A stretch of 53,524 nucleotides of DNA from Mannheimia haemolytica (GCF_004342115.1 NZ_SMAC01000020.1:1-53524), one strand, 5' to 3'; counted from the stretch's first letter, positions 19,525 to 29,777 are shown. Notes: generated from the sequence alone by a model not told the origin. Made by a program: numbers and translations.

Positions 19525-20309
19525 ATGCTCAACTTAAACGATGTAACTATTAAGCGTGGAAACTTAGTGGTGGCTGATAAAATCAATCTACATTTTGAAC
19601 AAGGCAAGATCTATACTTTACTTGGCCCAAATGGTGCGGGTAAATCTTCTCTCCTTAAAACTCTATTTGGGGAAATTGCTCATCAAGGCACAATTGATTT
19701 TGACGGTAATAAATTAACCTCAAGCCACTTGCATAGTTGGCGTAAAGAAATTGGCTATATGCCACAAGACACACAGGTAGAGGCCTCACTCAGTGCCTTA
19801 GAGGTTATTTTATTAGGGCAACTTGATAGCCTGAATATGTATATTAGCGATGAATTACTCAATGAAGCCGTTGATATTATGGATAAACTCGGTATTTCAC
19901 ATCTAGCTCATCAAGATATTATGCGGCTAAGTGGCGGGCAACGGCAAATGGTAATGTTCGCACAAGTATTGCTACGTAAACCACACATTCTGCTGCTAGA
20001 TGAGCCTGTCAGTGCGTTGGATATGTATCATCAAATCAACTTACTTGAATATGTGAATGCCTACACTCGAGCGAATAACCTAATTACAATTATGGTGCTG
20101 CACGATTTAAGCCTTGCGGCTCAAGTGTGATGCTATTAAGCGAGGGGAAAATTCACGCACAAGGCAGAGCTTGTGATGTGTTGGAATGCGATATTATTCA
20201 GAGACTCTATAATGTCAATATTGAGATTTTATATGATGGAAACGGCTCGCCGATTATCCGCCCGCTTCGCAAATGTTTAAATATTGATTGCTGTTTGAAC
20301 CGCAAATAG
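19525..20309 (+). pseudogene. FecE-type iron-complex ABC ATPase, frameshifted near C-terminus
   Basis: This ATPase of about 255 aa has Walker A GPNGAGKS (34-41), signature LSGGQRQ, Walker B ILLLDEP and the H-loop VLHDLSLAAQ. A TGA then ends the frame at 20130. The remaining family C-terminus, VMLLSEGKIHAQG onward, continues in another frame from about 20125 to 20309. The AQ(Y)ADR bridge normally joining these parts is missing, so a deletion of roughly ten bases, not a single-base slip, is the simplest explanation. The catalytic core is complete, so a truncated 201-aa ATPase could fold. Confidence 0.78.
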
Positions 20310-20320
20310 TAAAAGCGAAT

Positions 20321-20365
20321 ACAAGCGGTCATTTTGCAAAATAAATCTGCAAAATGATCGCTTGT
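20321..20365. terminator. Inverted uptake-signal pair between convergent iron genes
   Basis: ACAAGCGGTCATTTTGCA pairs with TGCAAAATGATCGCTTGT over a 9-nt loop, with one G-T wobble in the core. It separates the ATPase (+) from the binding protein (-) and can terminate both. Confidence 0.78.
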
Positions 20366-20370
20366 TGTTT

Positions 20371-21477
20371 TTATTTCAGTTGCATAAAGAATGTGCCTTT
20401 TGGCGTAATTGGTAAGTAGTTGTTGTGGAAATCCAAATACGTTTTTTCAGGATCGATATCTTTAAACAATTCAGGATAAAGTGCTTTTGCCATAAATTGA
20501 GCACTCGCTAAATCTGAAATTGAGCGAGAAGCTGTATGATATAAACCATAAACACGCCCTGATTTTACCGCAGGTAACTCTTTCCAACCTGTACGCTCAA
20601 TAAAGCCTTTTAAGCGTTTTTGAGCATCGGCTTCTTCAATATTAATCCCCATCGACATAATCTCAGGGTTAGTGTCGTTGCCTAGTTCCGTACCTGAAAT
20701 CATAATCACATCAGGTTTAGAAACTAACACCTGCTCAGGGTTAATCTGCCCCCAGTTTTCTACAAACGGGGCACTAATGTTATCGCCTCGCACCGTTTCG
20801 GCAATCGCTCCCCACATATTTTTACCAAAGGTAAAACTATGCTCTTTCGGGCCTTTATTACCAAATTCAGCATAGATTTTCGGCTTACTTACTTTTGCAT
20901 TATCAATACAGCTCTGAATATCAGCAATGCCCTCTTCATACTCTTTGGCAATTTTCTCCGCTCTCTCTTCAGTGCCTGTAAGCTGACCGAAAACTCTCAC
21001 GCTTTTTGTATGGTTTTCAACAGTTTGCTTGTTGAAATCTACTACTACAACAGGAATGCCAGCTTGCTCAATGCGTGGAATTTCACTAGCTAACGCTTGA
21101 TATTGAATTTCAGGTAGCACTAACACATCTGGTTTTAATGCGATGGTTTTTTCTGTTGAAAAAGTACCACTATTCACATAGCCAAGATCGGCAATGTTTT
21201 TTAGATTTGGCATTTTTTCTGCAAATAATGCCCAACTGCCTGGGTTGAACTTTTCCCAAAACTCTCGTGAAATCCCTACTACCTTATCGAAATTTTCAAC
21301 ACCGGTTACCGCAATATAGTCAGGGTAATAGAAAGTCAGTGCAACACGTTTAGCAGGCACATCAACTTTGACCTCACGCCCTAATACATCAGTGATGGTT
21401 TTAATTTCGGCATTGGCAGTTGCACCAAAAGCAAGCAATGTGGCAGCAAATACGCTGTTTAATAGTAATTTTTTCAT
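20371..21477 (-). CDS. Periplasmic iron-complex substrate-binding protein
   Basis: This 368-aa protein starts with a classical signal peptide, MKKLLLNSVFAATLLAFGAT, cleaved after TANA. The mature part is a periplasmic binding protein of the FecB/BtuF type: ITDVLGREVKVDVPAKRVAL at the N-terminus, LKPDVLVLPE and a C-terminal lobe around SDLASAQFMAKALYPELF. The ATG at 21477 is chosen over an upstream frame because GGAG lies five bases ahead and the signal peptide begins there. It is convergent with the damaged permease/ATPase, presumably its partners. The ligand (siderophore, haem or vitamin) cannot be told from sequence. A Fur-like dyad lies upstream. Confidence 0.85.
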   Translation of the reverse strand: MKKLLLNSVFAATLLAFGATANAEIKTITDVLGREVKVDVPAKRVALTFYYPDYIAVTGVENFDKVVGISREFWEKFNPGSWALFAEKMPNLKNIADLGYVNSGTFSTEKTIALKPDVLVLPEIQYQALASEIPRIEQAGIPVVVVDFNKQTVENHTKSVRVFGQLTGTEERAEKIAKEYEEGIADIQSCIDNAKVSKPKIYAEFGNKGPKEHSFTFGKNMWGAIAETVRGDNISAPFVENWGQINPEQVLVSKPDVIMISGTELGNDTNPEIMSMGINIEEADAQKRLKGFIERTGWKELPAVKSGRVYGLYHTASRSISDLASAQFMAKALYPELFKDIDPEKTYLDFHNNYLPITPKGTFFMQLK

Positions 21478-21534
21478 TGGAACTCCAAAAAGAAATGGAA
21501 AGTTGAATTGTAACTTTCTATAACAAATAGTCAA

Positions 21535-21549
21535 TGAAAATAATTCGCA
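21535..21549. promoter_or_regulatory. Candidate Fur box upstream of binding protein gene
   Basis: TGAAAAT-A-ATTCGCA matches the 7-1-7 Fur dyad at 11 of 14 positions, about 60 bp upstream of the binding-protein start. It is weaker than the box at 18447, but its position and function agree. Confidence 0.4.
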
Positions 21550-21633
21550 ACAACGAAATTATCTATAGAAGAGTAAATTAGAAGAGATTACAAGCGGTTT
21601 AATTTTGCTAAAACTTTGCAAACCACAAAAACA

Positions 21634-21656
21634 AAGGGCAAATAATATTCGCCCTT
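21634..21656 (-). terminator. lipA terminator, GGGCGAAT-type palindrome
   Basis: AAGGGC-AAT and ATT-GCCCTT form a stem with one mismatch; on the minus strand it is followed by TTTGTTTTTG. It lies 8 nt beyond the lipA stop and shares its GGGCGAAT/ATTCGCCC core with the hairpin after ybeD. Confidence 0.72.
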
Positions 21657-21663
21657 ATCGATT

Positions 21664-22671
21664 TTATTTCACCAATTCGCCTTTCGCTTGTAAATCCGCG
21701 TGGTAAGAAGAACGCACGAACGGTCCGCAGGCTGCGTGTTCAAAGCCCATTTTTTCAGCTTCCTCACGGAACATATCAAACTCTGCCGGTGGCACATAAC
21801 GTTCCACTTTTAAGTGGTGGCGGCTTGGTTGTAAGTATTGCCCGATGGTGAGCATCGTCACGCCGTGGTCTCGTAAATCTTGCATTACTTCCAAGATTTC
21901 TTCGTTGGTTTCACCTAAGCCTACCATTAAGCCGGATTTGGTCGGAATATGCGGGAACTCTTGCTTGAAGATTTTCAATAATTCCAACGACCATTTGTAA
22001 TCCGCTCCCGGACGAACTTCACGATAGAGACGTGGCACATTTTCTAGGTTGTGGTTAAAGACATCAGGTGGATTTTCTTTGAGAATTGCCACCGCTTGCT
22101 CCACACGTCCACGGAAATCAGGCACTAAAATTTCAACCTTACAATGCGGATTTAAGGCTTTGATTTCACGCACGGTCGCAGAGAAATGAGCCGCACCACG
22201 GTCGGGCAAATCATCACGATCCACTGAGGTAATCACCACATATTTGAGTTTCATATCTTGCACCGTTTCTGCCACTTTGCGAGGTTCGTCCGGGTCAAGC
22301 GGAAGCGGTTTGCCGTGTGCCACATCACAGAACGGGCAACGACGGGTACAGATTGCCCCCATAATCATAAAGGTTGCAGTACCGTGGTTAAAACATTCGT
22401 GTAAATTCGGGCAAGAGGCTTCCTCGCATACCGAGTGCAAGCCGTGGCGACGCATACCGTTTTTAATGCTATCAATTTTTGCCGAATTTGCCGGCAGTTT
22501 GATTTTCATCCACTCCGGTTTTTTTAAGAGTTCTTGATCCGGGTCGATATTACGCACCTGAATCACAGAGGTTTTGGCGGCATCACGATATTTCACCCCT
22601 TTTTCCATTTTGAAAGGGCTCATTTTTTTCACTGTAGCAGTTGCCGTCGTTTGAGCTGTCGATGTAGCCAT
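21664..22671 (-). CDS. lipA: Lipoyl synthase
   Basis: This 335-aa radical-SAM enzyme inserts two sulfurs into octanoyl groups on lipoyl domains. The auxiliary [4Fe-4S] cluster ligands are Cys82, 87 and 93 (CX4CX5C). The radical-SAM cluster ligands are Cys108, 112 and 115 (CX3CX2C). The N-terminus is about 15 residues longer than E. coli LipA (321 aa); a start at the internal Met17 is possible, but AGGA precedes the first ATG at 22671. It lies 14 nt after lipB, an operon order shared with E. coli. Confidence 0.95.
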   Translation of the reverse strand: MATSTAQTTATATVKKMSPFKMEKGVKYRDAAKTSVIQVRNIDPDQELLKKPEWMKIKLPANSAKIDSIKNGMRRHGLHSVCEEASCPNLHECFNHGTATFMIMGAICTRRCPFCDVAHGKPLPLDPDEPRKVAETVQDMKLKYVVITSVDRDDLPDRGAAHFSATVREIKALNPHCKVEILVPDFRGRVEQAVAILKENPPDVFNHNLENVPRLYREVRPGADYKWSLELLKIFKQEFPHIPTKSGLMVGLGETNEEILEVMQDLRDHGVTMLTIGQYLQPSRHHLKVERYVPPAEFDMFREEAEKMGFEHAACGPFVRSSYHADLQAKGELVK

Positions 22672-22685
22672 TACTGTGTTTTATC

Positions 22686-23339
22686 CTAATTGTTAATAAT
22701 TTGTTGGTTATTATAGCCTAAAATTGTGCTGAAATGAGCCACTAATTTTGGAGCAACCTCTTCGCAACGCAAATCAGGGCGATGAACCAGTTCACTTAAT
22801 TGGCACATTTCCAGCCCTGCATAACCGCACGGATTGATGTTTTGAAAAGGCGTTAAGTCCATATTGATATTTAATGCCAAACCGTGGAAAGAGCAACCTT
22901 TTCGAATTCGTAAACCAAGTGAGCAGATTTTCTTGCCGTCCACATACACCCCGGGTGCATCGGCTTTTGGATAACTTTCTATGCCATATTCTGCCAACGT
23001 TTGTACCACGGTTTGCTCAAGGGCAGTCACTAAATCTCGAACCGACACTTCTTTACCCAAGGATTTCAGCCGTTTGATATCAATCAGCACATACATAATT
23101 TGCTGCCCCTCGCCGTGGTAAGTAATTTGACCGCCACGGTCGCTTTGCACCACCGGAATATTGGTTGGATTTAACAAATGCTCCGGTTTGCCTGCCGATC
23201 CTTGCGTAAACACAGCCGGGTGCTGAACCAGCCAGATCTCATCATCGGTATTCTCATCACGGCTATCTGTGAAAGATTGCATTTGGTGCCAAATTTCTTC
23301 ATAAGGCTGAATGCCTAGTTGGCGAATTATTAATTTCAT
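22686..23339 (-). CDS. lipB: Octanoyltransferase LipB
   Basis: This 217-aa enzyme (E. coli 213 aa) moves octanoate from octanoyl-ACP to apo-lipoyl domains, supplying LipA. The acyl-Cys nucleophile is Cys171 in [12 protein letters not shown]. The catalytic lysine lies in [16 protein letters not shown], and the substrate-pocket [12 protein letters not shown] is present. It sits between ybeD and lipA on the same strand. Confidence 0.95.
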   Translation of the reverse strand: MKLIIRQLGIQPYEEIWHQMQSFTDSRDENTDDEIWLVQHPAVFTQGSAGKPEHLLNPTNIPVVQSDRGGQITYHGEGQQIMYVLIDIKRLKSLGKEVSVRDLVTALEQTVVQTLAEYGIESYPKADAPGVYVDGKKICSLGLRIRKGCSFHGLALNINMDLTPFQNINPCGYAGLEMCQLSELVHRPDLRCEEVAPKLVAHFSTILGYNNQQIINN

Positions 23340-23373
23340 TTTCTATTTTCCAACATCGCTTTATTGAAAAATT

Positions 23374-23397
23374 GAGGGCGAATGTCATTCGCCCCTC
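23374..23397 (-). terminator. ybeD terminator, GGGCGAAT palindrome
   Basis: GAGGGCGAAT and ATTCGCCC-CTC form a strong hairpin over a 3-nt loop, just past the ybeD stop. On the minus strand it is followed by CAATTTTTC. It belongs to a small family of GGGCGAA palindromes in this window. Confidence 0.7.
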
Positions 23398-23400
23398 GCA

Positions 23401-23700
23401 TTATAATACCATTCTTACGCCATTAATTTTGGCAAGTTCCGTGTAGAGAGTTTCTACTTGCTCAATATTTTCCGCCACAATATCAATCGAAACGGAATTA
23501 TAGGTACCTTTTGAGCTTTTTTGCTGACGTGGATTGTAATCGCCTTTGGCATATTTTTGCGTGACCACTACCACATCATCAACCAAATCTTCTCGGTTTG
23601 CTCCCACCACTTTGAACGTGAAATGACACGGAAACTCTAGCAGATCTTTTAATTTGGCTTGAGGTAAATCTTGTAAGTTTATCGCTTTGGGTTGAGACAT
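23401..23700 (-). CDS. ybeD: YbeD/DUF493 family protein
   Basis: This 99-aa protein (E. coli YbeD 87 aa) has an ACT-like fold family profile: [17 protein letters not shown] at the front and [20 protein letters not shown] in the second half. Its function is not established, but it lies between dacA and lipB here just as in E. coli, which supports the assignment. Confidence 0.9.
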   Translation of the reverse strand: MSQPKAINLQDLPQAKLKDLLEFPCHFTFKVVGANREDLVDDVVVVTQKYAKGDYNPRQQKSSKGTYNSVSIDIVAENIEQVETLYTELAKINGVRMVL

Positions 23701-23731
23701 TTTTGATCCTTATTCTATTCTTTCTTCGGGG

Positions 23732-23749
23732 GGCGAAAAATTTTTCGCC
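23732..23749. repeat. Perfect GGCGAAAAA/TTTTTCGCC palindrome
   Basis: This 18-nt perfect palindrome has no unpaired loop beyond the tip and lies in the 167-nt gap between dacA and ybeD. It shares the GGGCGAA edge with hairpins at 21634 and 23374. Near the ybeD start on the minus strand, it could act as a leader hairpin. Confidence 0.5.
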
Positions 23750-23783
23750 ACTACACTTTTTATACATTCATATCTAAAACGGT

Positions 23784-23828
23784 AAGCGGTGAAATTTTGC
23801 AAATTTTTTGCAAAATCACACCGCTTGC
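23784..23828 (-). terminator. Inverted uptake-signal pair after dacA
   Basis: AAGCGGTGAAATTTTGCAAA faces TTTGCAAAATCACACCGCTT with a few unpaired bases. It lies 40 nt past the dacA stop and looks like the dacA terminator. Confidence 0.65.
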
Positions 23829-23867
23829 ATTGCTCCCTAGATGGGGATAAAAAGGCAAATAACAAGA

Positions 23868-25046
23868 TTAATCGAACAAGCTCTTCACAGTAAGGGCAAT
23901 CCAATCCCACGCTTTGCCGAAAATACCGGCTTCCGGTACATCTTGTAAGACTTGTAAGTTAGTGCTTGCAACATCTTTGCCGTCAAGTTGGTAGATCATT
24001 TTACCCACTACCTGCCCTTTTGCTAAAGGAGCTTCGAGGTTTTTCTTCTCTAACTCATAACGGGCTTTTAAATCTGCCGAGCGACCTTTCGGGATAGTCA
24101 CAAAGCTATCTTGCACCGAGCCTAATTGTACTTTATTGACTTCACCGTAATAGACACTTTGCTCTGCCACCGATTGAGCTGCCGGAATAGATTTAATGGT
24201 TTCAAAGTTCGCAAAGCCCCATTGCAGTAATTTCTTACTTTCCACTTCACGCCCTTTATAAGTTGGCACGCCCATCACTACAGAAATTAAACGTGTATTC
24301 GGGTTAATTGCTGATGCGACTAAGTTATAGCCGGCTTTATCAGTATGCCCTGTTTTCATACCATCAACTTGAATGGTTTTATCCCACAATAATCCGTTGC
24401 GGTTTGGTTGTGGTTTTTTGATGTTATATTGGAACTCTTTTTCCGCATAAATTTTATACTCTTCCGGCTGATCACGAATAATATGCGAACCAATAATCGC
24501 CATATCACGAGCAGAAGAATATTGCTCAGGGTCATCTAAACCGTGAACAGTGGTAAAGTGAGTATTCTTTAAGCCAAACTGTTGGGCATATTTGTTCATT
24601 TCATTAATGAACGCCGCTTGTGAGCCTGAAACATGTTCAGCAAGCGCCACAGAGGCATCATTACCCGAGACGATAATCAGCCCTTTCATCAACTCACCTA
24701 CTGAAACTTTGCTGTTTAAATCTAAAAACATTAATGAAGAGCCGGGGAATTTTTGCGCCCACGAATTTTCGGTGACTATCACCATATCACTGTTTTGCAC
24801 TTTTCCCGATTTTAGGGCTTCACCAACTACGTAGCTAGTCATCATTTTGGTCAATGATGCAGGATATTGACGTTGATCCGGATTTAGGCTCACTAAAACT
24901 TCACCGGAGTTGTAATCCATCAAAATATAGGTTTGTGCGTTGATCTGGGGCGCCGATAAATTGAAGTTAGTGTTTAAATCCGCATAGGCAATGCTTGAAA
25001 CCGCAAAACCTACCACGCTCATCGCTTTCACTAATGTTTTTTTCAT
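23868..25046 (-). CDS. dacA: D-alanyl-D-alanine carboxypeptidase (PBP5 class)
   Basis: This 392-aa low-molecular-weight penicillin-binding protein trims the terminal D-Ala from peptidoglycan pentapeptides. It has a signal peptide (about 1-22), the active-site SLTK tetrad at Ser64-Lys67, SGN at 127-129 and KTG at 231-233. A C-terminal beta-domain and an amphipathic membrane-anchor helix (WDWIALTVKSLFD) follow. Its place after rlpA and before ybeD matches E. coli dacA. Confidence 0.95.
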   Translation of the reverse strand: MKKTLVKAMSVVGFAVSSIAYADLNTNFNLSAPQINAQTYILMDYNSGEVLVSLNPDQRQYPASLTKMMTSYVVGEALKSGKVQNSDMVIVTENSWAQKFPGSSLMFLDLNSKVSVGELMKGLIIVSGNDASVALAEHVSGSQAAFINEMNKYAQQFGLKNTHFTTVHGLDDPEQYSSARDMAIIGSHIIRDQPEEYKIYAEKEFQYNIKKPQPNRNGLLWDKTIQVDGMKTGHTDKAGYNLVASAINPNTRLISVVMGVPTYKGREVESKKLLQWGFANFETIKSIPAAQSVAEQSVYYGEVNKVQLGSVQDSFVTIPKGRSADLKARYELEKKNLEAPLAKGQVVGKMIYQLDGKDVASTNLQVLQDVPEAGIFGKAWDWIALTVKSLFD

Positions 25047-25059
25047 ATTCCCTCTTAAA

Positions 25060-25719
25060 TTAATTCATTACATAAAACTGATTAGTCGATCCCAATTTTG
25101 ACTTATCAACAATCGCAATTTTCACTCTTGCCGTCCCCGAATGGTGCATACCGATTTTTTTCGCTGCGGCTGATGATAAATCCAAGACCCGTGCGTGAGC
25201 ATAAGGTCCGCGATCATTTACACGCACCACCACAGAACGACCATTTCGTAAATTCGTCACTTCAATTAAAGTACCAAATGGTAAAGTTCGATGTGCAGCC
25301 GTCATTTTTGCGTTATTGAAAGTCTCCCCATTAGCGGTTCGGCGACCATTAAAGTAATTTGCATAATAGCTGGCAACACCAGTCTGGAAATGTTTTTTGA
25401 CCAGTGGCTTATGCTGCTTTTTTACCAATTTTTTCTTAGCGGTTACCGTTTTCTTGACAACCTTGCGAGCCAGCTTTTTTGTAGATTTAATCGGCTTAGT
25501 TGTAACAGTAGAAATTGTTTTCTTTTTTGTAGCTTTAGCCACTACTTCTTTTTTCTTAACTTTAGAAATACCTACTTTTTTTATTGCTTTAGAAGTTGCT
25601 TGCTTCTTGGCTAAAATACTCGATTTAGCTTTTGTATTCTTTGTCGCAGCCAAAGAATTTAATGAACTAAATGTCAGAAATCCAGCTAACAACAGGGTTA
25701 CAATTTTACCTAATCTCAT
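25060..25719 (-). CDS. rlpA: RlpA-like double-psi beta-barrel protein, short form
   Basis: This 219-aa secreted protein has a signal peptide (about 1-24, no lipobox cysteine), then about 85 residues very rich in Lys, Thr and Val (KKTISTV, KKTVTAKKK). A C-terminal DPBB domain follows, containing GVASYYANYFNGRRTANGE and RVNDRGPYAHARVLDLS. RlpA acts on denuded peptidoglycan at the septum. E. coli RlpA (362 aa) has a lipid anchor and a SPOR domain, both absent here. Its position between rodA and dacA is as in E. coli. Confidence 0.88.
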   Translation of the reverse strand: MRLGKIVTLLLAGFLTFSSLNSLAATKNTKAKSSILAKKQATSKAIKKVGISKVKKKEVVAKATKKKTISTVTTKPIKSTKKLARKVVKKTVTAKKKLVKKQHKPLVKKHFQTGVASYYANYFNGRRTANGETFNNAKMTAAHRTLPFGTLIEVTNLRNGRSVVVRVNDRGPYAHARVLDLSSAAAKKIGMHHSGTARVKIAIVDKSKLGSTNQFYVMN

Positions 25720-25810
25720 ATAAGTTTTTTCCTCTATGTGGATGTCGTTATTGTTTGTAACGATGATCGTTTCACTGCTTTTTGATACCGCAAAAAAGCA
25801 AAAGTTTAAT

Positions 25811-26938
25811 TTATTTCAGTTTATCATAAGGATTATTACTACCTACACGCTTACGGTGAACATAGGTTGACATCATCAAACCAAATGCCGCCATCAGCGT
25901 CACATAGGAGGTTCCGCCGTAACTGAAAAGCGGTAATGGTACACCGACTACGGGTAAAATACCACTCACCATACCAATATTTACAAAAACGTAAACAAAA
26001 AATAGAAGGGCTGTACCACCTGATAATATACGCCCGAAAGCAGAATCCGATTTTGTGCCAATCACTAAACCTCGGGCAATAATAAACAAATAAATCGCTA
26101 ATAAAATCAGCACACCTATCATACCATGCTCTTCGCTTAACACTGCAAAAATAAAATCGGTATGCGGTTCAGGTAAAAATTCAAGCTGGGATTGCGTTCC
26201 TTCCATCCAGCCTTTTCCATTAATGCCACCAGAGCCTATCGCAATTTTGGATTGAATAATATGATAGCCGGCACCCAACGGGTCTTTATTAGGATCAATT
26301 AAGGTCATCACCCGGGTTTTTTGATAATCGTGCATTAAGAAAAACCACATTATCGGGATAAAACCGGCTAAAAACACCACACCTGCGCCAATTAATTTCC
26401 AACTTAGCCCTGCCAAAAATAAAACAAAAATACCGGCAGAACACACTAAAATAGATGTTCCCAAATCGGGCTGAATTGCCACCAATAAGGTTGGCACAAT
26501 AATAATGGCTAAGGCGATAAAAGTATCTTTAAAACTCGGAGGAAGCGGCCGCTTACCTAAATAAGTGGCTACCATCAGTGGCACAGCGAGCTTGGCAATC
26601 TCAGAAGGCTGAAAGCGAACAAATCCTAAATTCAACCAACGTTGCGCTCCTTTACTGGTTTCGCCGACCAAATCCACCAAAATCAATAATATCAGACAGA
26701 AAATATACAGATAAGGCGAAACTTTTTGATAAAAGCGAGGAGGTACCATTGCCATTATCAACATTAGCCCAAGCCCTAGCGAAACTTGAATCAGTCTACT
26801 GGTAAACATCCGCTCATTTGCACCGCTTGCGCTATATAGTACTAATAAACCATAACCGGTAATAGCTAATAATCCTGATAATAAAAGGAGATCGAGTGAA
26901 AAAATTTTCCAGAAAAGTTTTTTAAAGCCACTATTCAT
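25811..26938 (-). CDS. rodA: Peptidoglycan glycosyltransferase RodA
   Basis: This 375-aa SEDS-family polymerase has about ten membrane helices and makes glycan strands for cell elongation together with PBP2. Conserved segments include [30 protein letters not shown] and [16 protein letters not shown] near the C-terminus. The start is taken at ATG 26938 ([20 protein letters not shown]), which overlaps the mrdA stop by eight bases, so translation is coupled. An upstream in-frame start would lie inside mrdA and is unlikely. Confidence 0.94.
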   Translation of the reverse strand: MNSGFKKLFWKIFSLDLLLLSGLLAITGYGLLVLYSASGANERMFTSRLIQVSLGLGLMLIMAMVPPRFYQKVSPYLYIFCLILLILVDLVGETSKGAQRWLNLGFVRFQPSEIAKLAVPLMVATYLGKRPLPPSFKDTFIALAIIIVPTLLVAIQPDLGTSILVCSAGIFVLFLAGLSWKLIGAGVVFLAGFIPIMWFFLMHDYQKTRVMTLIDPNKDPLGAGYHIIQSKIAIGSGGINGKGWMEGTQSQLEFLPEPHTDFIFAVLSEEHGMIGVLILLAIYLFIIARGLVIGTKSDSAFGRILSGGTALLFFVYVFVNIGMVSGILPVVGVPLPLFSYGGTSYVTLMAAFGLMMSTYVHRKRVGSNNPYDKLK

Positions 26939-28880
26939 GATGTTCCTCTGTGACAAGCGGTTTATTTTGCTCAGAATTTTGCGAATCCGGCTGTTCACCA
27001 ATGCCTTTTCTCAAAGCATAATCCATAATCTGACGAGCAACAGGAGCCGCGGCACTACCACCACCGCCTGCATTTTCTAAAATTAATGCCACCACTATTT
27101 TAGGTTGTTCATAAGGAGCATAGCCGATAAACCAAGCGTGGTCGTGCAACTCTTTTTTAATCGCATTTTTATCGTAATTTTTACCGTTTAAGTTAAACAC
27201 CTGAGCCGTACCGGTTTTCCCTGCTGAATGATAAAATGCACCGGCAAACACTTTTCGTGCCGTACCGTTTGCGGCGTGGTTTACGTTATACATTCCCTGT
27301 TTTGCTAAATTCCAATAGACATCCGGCACGCCTTTAATATCTTCATACAACAATGGGTCTTGATACGGCGTAACCGAATTACTGCTTTGCACTTCAAGCA
27401 TTAAATGCGGTGTATTCACCCGCCCGTTGTTGATTAACACCGCCGTGGCTTTCGCCAACTGTAACGGGGTCGAAATCCAGTAGCCCTGCCCAATCCCAAC
27501 CGGAATAGTATCGCCCTGCACCCAAGGTTTTTTATAGCGTTTTTGTTTCCATTCACGGGTTGGCATTACCCCTGCGGATTCCTCAAAAATATCGATACCG
27601 GTTTTCACTCCGAAACCGAATTTTTTCATCCAATCCGACATTTTATCAATCCCCATTTTATAGGCTAATTGATAGAAAAAGGTATCAGACGATTCGGTAA
27701 TTGCTTTATTCACATTAGTTGCACCGTGTCCGCTACGTTTCCAATCTCGATAACGTTGTGTAGTGCCGGGCAAAATCCAATAGCCGGGGTCTGAAATGGT
27801 GGTAGAAGGGGTAATCATTCCCTCTTCCAAACCTGCCACCGCCATAAATGGCTTAATAGTTGAAGCCGGTGGATAAGTGCCTTGTGTAGTACGGCTATAA
27901 AGTGGTCGGGTTGGATCGTCCAATAATGCTTTATAATCCTGCCCTGAAATACCGCCCACAAATAAATTATTGTCATAACTTGGGTTTGAGACCATCGCTA
28001 AAATACTGCTATCACGAGGGTCAAGCACCACCACCGCCCCTTTATGCTTAGCAATTAACGACATCACATATTGCTGTAATTCCACATCAATACTCAAGCG
28101 AATACTGCTACCGGCAACCCCTGCTTGGTCACGCAATTTACGGATTACTTTCCCTCGGTTATTAATTTCTACCTCTTCAAAACCGGTGACACCGTGGAGC
28201 TGATCTTCATAGAATTTTTCAATCCCCAATTTCCCCATATCGTGCGAACCGGCATAATTGCCGAATTTCCCGGCTTCTTGCAGCTTTTTCTTATCGTTTT
28301 CGTTAATTTTCGCCACATAACCGATAATATGGGTTAAAAGCTCGCCGTAAGGATAATTCCGCTTATAATACGCCTGCACATCTAAACTTGGAAAACGGTA
28401 TTGGTTCACCGCAAAACGAGCCATCTGAGCCTCATTCAAATTGCCTTTGAGCATAATTGGGGTATAGCGAGAACTGCGTTTTTTCTCTTTATGATAATTC
28501 TCGATATCTTCGTCCGTCAGCCCAACAATATCCTTCAACTCGGTTAAAGTCTGCTCAATGTTTTCCGTCTTTTCAGGCACAATAAACAGCCCGAAATAGG
28601 TTAAATTTTCCGCCAATACTTTACCGTTACGGTCATAAATTAAGCCTCGAGCCGGTGGCACAGGCAACAATTTAATGCGGTTACCGTTTGAACGGGTTTG
28701 GTAGTCCTCATAATTCACCACTTGCAAGTGATACAAGTTGGTTAATAAAACACCACTTAACGCCAACACCCCCAGAAACGCAACTAAGGCACGGCGGGCA
28801 TACAGATTGCTTTCTGCCTGCCCGTCTCGCACCTTTTCTCGCTGGTTTGAAGCTGTGAATTTTGCTAATTTACCAAACAT
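26931..28880 (-). CDS. mrdA: Penicillin-binding protein 2
   Basis: This 649-aa class B PBP (E. coli 633 aa) is the transpeptidase of the elongasome. It has a short cytoplasmic tail, one membrane helix (about 30-50) and a pedestal domain. The transpeptidase domain has STIK at Ser340-Lys343, SSD in [14 protein letters not shown] and KTGTAQ. It is followed by an overlapping rodA and preceded by rlmH, the E. coli order. Confidence 0.96.
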   Translation of the reverse strand: MFGKLAKFTASNQREKVRDGQAESNLYARRALVAFLGVLALSGVLLTNLYHLQVVNYEDYQTRSNGNRIKLLPVPPARGLIYDRNGKVLAENLTYFGLFIVPEKTENIEQTLTELKDIVGLTDEDIENYHKEKKRSSRYTPIMLKGNLNEAQMARFAVNQYRFPSLDVQAYYKRNYPYGELLTHIIGYVAKINENDKKKLQEAGKFGNYAGSHDMGKLGIEKFYEDQLHGVTGFEEVEINNRGKVIRKLRDQAGVAGSSIRLSIDVELQQYVMSLIAKHKGAVVVLDPRDSSILAMVSNPSYDNNLFVGGISGQDYKALLDDPTRPLYSRTTQGTYPPASTIKPFMAVAGLEEGMITPSTTISDPGYWILPGTTQRYRDWKRSGHGATNVNKAITESSDTFFYQLAYKMGIDKMSDWMKKFGFGVKTGIDIFEESAGVMPTREWKQKRYKKPWVQGDTIPVGIGQGYWISTPLQLAKATAVLINNGRVNTPHLMLEVQSSNSVTPYQDPLLYEDIKGVPDVYWNLAKQGMYNVNHAANGTARKVFAGAFYHSAGKTGTAQVFNLNGKNYDKNAIKKELHDHAWFIGYAPYEQPKIVVALILENAGGGGSAAAPVARQIMDYALRKGIGEQPDSQNSEQNKPLVTEEHHE

Positions 28881-28903
28881 ATAACACTATCTAAAATGAC
28901 TCA

Positions 28904-29371
28904 CTACTCTCGATGATAAGGGTGATTAATGGTAACCGACCACGCCCGATACAAACTTTCCGCCACCACCACCCGCACCAGTGGGTGAGGTAAGGTTAAA
29001 GGCGACAACGACCAACTCTGCTCGGCAGCGGCTTTGCATTCCGGTGATAATCCTTCCGGGCCGCCAATCAATAACGCTACATCTCGCCCATCGTTTTTCC
29101 AGCCCTCTAACTGAGTGGCTAACTGCTCGGTTGTCCACGCTTTGCCCGGAATATCCAAAGTCACGATTTTTGCCTTGCCCGCTGCCGCCAACATTGCTTT
29201 GCCTTCAAGCTCAAGAATGCGTTTAGTATCAGCATTCTTGCCCCGTTTTCCTGCCGGAATTTCCACCAACTCAAACGGCATCTCTTTCGGAAAACGGCGT
29301 TGATACTCTTCAAACCCTGTCGTTACCCACGCCGGCATTTTAGTGCCAACCGCAATTAATTGAATTTTCAT
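28904..29371 (-). CDS. rlmH: 23S rRNA (pseudouridine-1915 N3)-methyltransferase
   Basis: This 155-aa SPOUT-class methyltransferase modifies pseudouridine 1915 in helix 69 of 23S rRNA. It has the same length as E. coli RlmH, begins [13 protein letters not shown] and keeps the trefoil-knot segment [14 protein letters not shown]. The ATG at 29371 is preferred to an upstream start 15 codons away because the family N-terminus begins there and AGAGAGAT precedes it. It is downstream of rsfS, as in E. coli. Confidence 0.95.
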   Translation of the reverse strand: MKIQLIAVGTKMPAWVTTGFEEYQRRFPKEMPFELVEIPAGKRGKNADTKRILELEGKAMLAAAGKAKIVTLDIPGKAWTTEQLATQLEGWKNDGRDVALLIGGPEGLSPECKAAAEQSWSLSPLTLPHPLVRVVVAESLYRAWSVTINHPYHRE

Positions 29372-29384
29372 CTCTCTTTCACTT

Positions 29385-29430
29385 ACAAGCGGTTTAATTT
29401 GCAAAAAATGTTGCAAAAATCACCGCTTGT
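29385..29430. repeat. Inverted uptake-signal pair between rsfS and rlmH
   Basis: ACAAGCGGT (29385-29393) and ACCGCTTGT (29422-29430) face each other across AT-rich bases that include GCAAAAAA and TTGCAAAA. Stem pairing is good at the cores. It lies in the 76-nt gap between rsfS and rlmH, so it may partly terminate or just carry uptake signals. Confidence 0.65.
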
Positions 29431-29447
29431 CGTTCCTTATTGAACTG

Positions 29448-29777
29448 CTACGCCCAAAGTTTCTCTAATTGGTACATCTCACGGCTATCGGATTGCAACA
29501 AGTGAACCATTGCCTTCCCAAAATCGACCACGATCCAATCGGCAACTGCTTTACCTTCATCTCCAAATACCTCGAACCCAGCCTGTTTTGCTTCCGTAAT
29601 TAAACGCTCTGCCGTTGAAGCAACGTGACGGCTCGATGTACCGGTGGCTAAAATCATCGTATCAGTAATGCTAGATTTCCCTTTCACATCAATGGCTAAA
29701 ATATCTTGTGCCTTTAAATCATCTAAGGTTTTGGTTAAAAATTCGACTAAATTCTGTTCCACGTTTCTCTCTCTCAT
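29448..29777 (-). CDS. rsfS: Ribosomal silencing factor RsfS
   Basis: This 109-aa protein (E. coli 105 aa) binds L14 on the 50S subunit and blocks joining of subunits in stationary phase. The core DVKGKSSITDTMILATGTSSRHV and ADWIVVDFG are diagnostic. Two starts are possible: ATG at 29777, with little Shine-Dalgarno, or GTG at 29762, which has GAGAGAG upstream and gives 104 aa. It begins the rsfS-rlmH-mrdA-rodA-rlpA-dacA block. Confidence 0.94.
   Translation of the reverse strand: MRERNVEQNLVEFLTKTLDDLKAQDILAIDVKGKSSITDTMILATGTSSRHVASTAERLITEAKQAGFEVFGDEGKAVADWIVVDFGKAMVHLLQSDSREMYQLEKLWA

Noticed and set aside
23732-23749. Riboswitch upstream of ybeD
   Set aside because: It is a simple perfect palindrome with no multi-helix aptamer; treated as a repeat.
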